From Streptomyces sp. NRRL F-5135 (GTDB taxonomy: Bacteria; Actinomycetota; Actinomycetes; Streptomycetales; Streptomycetaceae): 64,000 bases of DNA. Each line of letters starts with the position of its first letter. Position 1 is the stretch's first letter. The DNA is taken from contig NZ_JOHR01000012.1 in NCBI RefSeq assembly GCF_000719775.1, positions 62,001-126,000 on the forward strand, given 5' to 3'. Of the stretch, positions 62,020 through 64,000 are shown one piece after another. Below the pieces are notes generated by a model. The model was not told the origin of the DNA and did not search any database. It saw only the letters and a list, made by a program, of their open reading frames with translations. Made by a program: the position numbers and the translations under genes.

Positions 62020-63033
62020 ATGCGTTCGCTTCCGTATCACCTCTCGGCCGGGCTCCTCGCCGTAACGCTGACCGCCTCGGTGCCGGTCCTCGCCACCACC
62101 GCCATGGCCGACGACGGCAAGCCCGACCAGAGCTTCACGATCAAGGACTCGCGGATAACGGAGTCCAGCGGGCTGGCGGCCAGCCGTAAACATCCCGGCG
62201 TGTACTGGACACACAACGACAGCGACGACGGACCGTACATCTACGCCGTGGACTCCAGGACCGGGGAGACGGTCGCGACCGTCACGATGAGCGGCGTCGG
62301 CGAACCGCGTGACGTGGAGGCCATCTCCCTCGGGCCCGACGGGAATCTGTACGTCGGGGACATCGGTGACAACCTGAACGGCAGCTGGGACCACGTCTGG
62401 ATCTACCGCTTTCCCGAGCCGGACCGGCTGGGCGATCTGACCGTGCGCGCCACGCAGTTCACGGTGCGGTACGCGGACGGGGCGCGCGACGCCGAGGCGA
62501 TGATGGTCGATCCGAAGACCGGGCGGGTCTACATCGCGTCGAAGAACGAGGACGGCGGCGGACTGTACGAGGGGCCGGAGCGGCTGACGGCGTCCGGGGC
62601 GAACGTCTTCCGGCGCGTCGGCGAGGTGCCGTGGGTGACGGACGGCGCGTTCTCGCCGGACGGCACGGAGCTGGTGCTGCGCTCGTACTTCAGCGCCCGG
62701 GCGTACGACTGGAAGAACGGCCGACTGGGCGCGGACCGCCGGGTGAAGGCGCCGATCCAGGGGCAGGCGGAGTCGGTCACGTACACGACGGACGGCAGTG
62801 CGCTGATGTTCGGCTCGGAAGGCGCCAACAGCGGGGTGGTGCGCGTGGATCTGGACAAGGGGGAGGGCGGGGGCGACGGCACCGGCGGGGGTTCCTCGTC
62901 CGGGGCGTCGTCGGACGGTGACGGGGCGTCGGGCGACGGGGCCGGGCAGGGAAGCGCCACGGTCGGCGCGCTCGTCCTGGCCGGGGTGGCGGTCCTCTAC
63001 TTCGGCGGCAAGCGGCTGCGGCGCAAGAGCTGA
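62020..63033 (+). CDS. Secreted, C-terminally membrane-anchored beta-propeller-like protein
   Basis: A 337-residue protein. The signal peptide MRSLPYHLSAGLLAVTLTAS is cleaved near residue 30 (AMADD). The body (about 35-270) has repeated hydrophobic strands with NLYVGDIGDN, GRVYIASKNEDGGGLYEG, VTDGAFSPDGTELVLRSYFS and VTYTTDGSALMFGSEG, suggestive of a beta-propeller of PQQ/WD40 type. A Gly/Ser/Asp linker and a C-terminal helix (GALVLAGVAVLYFGG) ending KRLRRKS follow, so it is likely anchored facing outside. The function is unknown. The ATG at 62020 lies 6 nt after CAGGCT. Confidence 0.8.
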   Translation: MRSLPYHLSAGLLAVTLTASVPVLATTAMADDGKPDQSFTIKDSRITESSGLAASRKHPGVYWTHNDSDDGPYIYAVDSRTGETVATVTMSGVGEPRDVEAISLGPDGNLYVGDIGDNLNGSWDHVWIYRFPEPDRLGDLTVRATQFTVRYADGARDAEAMMVDPKTGRVYIASKNEDGGGLYEGPERLTASGANVFRRVGEVPWVTDGAFSPDGTELVLRSYFSARAYDWKNGRLGADRRVKAPIQGQAESVTYTTDGSALMFGSEGANSGVVRVDLDKGEGGGDGTGGGSSSGASSDGDGASGDGAGQGSATVGALVLAGVAVLYFGGKRLRRKS

Positions 63034-63117
63034 CGGGCGCCTACGGGCGGCACGCCGCGCCGGGACGGGGCCCGGTCCTCGGCGGGCGGCCGGGCCCGCT
63101 CCTCGGCAGGGCCGGGG

Positions 63118-63153
63118 CCGGTCCTGAGCCCGACCGGGTCGGACCAGGACCGG
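63118..63153. terminator. Hairpin between convergent beta-propeller-like gene and serC
   Basis: CCGGTCCTG (63118-63126) and CAGGACCGG (63145-63153) form a 9-bp perfect stem enclosing a shorter GC hairpin. It is a plausible bidirectional terminator. Confidence 0.6.
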
Positions 63154-63181
63154 TGCCGCGGGAGAGGCCGACGGCCGACGG

Positions 63182-64000
<819 letters not shown>

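Overview
The window is chromosomal DNA of a Streptomyces or a very close relative. The GC content is very high, third codon positions are almost always G or C, GTG and TTG starts are frequent, and many start codons lie 6-7 nt behind a TANNNT box (leaderless transcripts). The gene content is typical of the actinobacterial core: orphan groEL2 with CIRCE, futalosine-pathway mqnD/mqnB, an actinobacterial XPB helicase, DUF3027, DUF2530 and serC. No prophage, transposase, CRISPR array, rRNA or tRNA was seen. The left edge cuts a MoaD/ThiS-type gene and the right edge cuts serC.

Layout. 1-2.8 kb: MoaD tail, cold-shock protein, groEL2 with double CIRCE. 2.9-10 kb: secreted lipoprotein, lysyl-oxidase-like protein, Uma2 protein, murQ with its RpiR regulator, and a small zinc-motif/DUF4031 pair. 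10-16 kb: MFS exporter, HD phosphohydrolase, copper ATPase copA whose frame is broken at a hexanucleotide microsatellite, two CsoR-like operators, divergent cutC. 16-27.5 kb: HelR-type RNA polymerase recycling helicase, GT87 mannosyltransferase-like protein, XPB helicase, VanZ protein, a large helicase-associated/WYL protein, and a HAAS-domain membrane protein. 27.7-31.5 kb: I36 secreted protein, then a siderophore ABC uptake operon (two permeases and an ATPase, no binding protein) behind an iron-box-like site. 31.6-39.7 kb: HAD hydrolase, small membrane protein, second cold-shock-domain protein, mqnB-mqnD, lipoprotein, MFS protein, DUF3027, HTH protein. 39.7-43 kb: accessory-looking block with an XRE regulator, a GHKL ATPase and a stand-alone thiostrepton-resistance-type 23S rRNA methyltransferase (tsnR). 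43-64 kb: sacsin-like ATPase, DUF5707 secreted protein, Clp_N protein, RidA/HxlR pair, CtpE-like P-type ATPase, DUF2530, NCS2 permease, MarR-MFS pair, second Uma2 protein, ThpR, a 29-residue membrane peptide, aldo/keto reductase, proline iminopeptidase with a divergent MarR/zinc-ribbon regulator, a secreted beta-propeller-like protein, and serC.

The most striking points are the following. The copA gene has the second half of its metal-binding domain replaced by an 84-nt perfect hexamer tract that also changes frame. The tsnR gene stands alone with no thiopeptide cluster in view. A conserved XPB helicase is paired with an uncharacterised WYL-ended partner. A single palindrome overlaps two divergent leaderless promoters (pip/marR). 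Simple repeats are unusually frequent in protein tails and linkers. All family assignments come from motif recognition by eye, and no database search was run.
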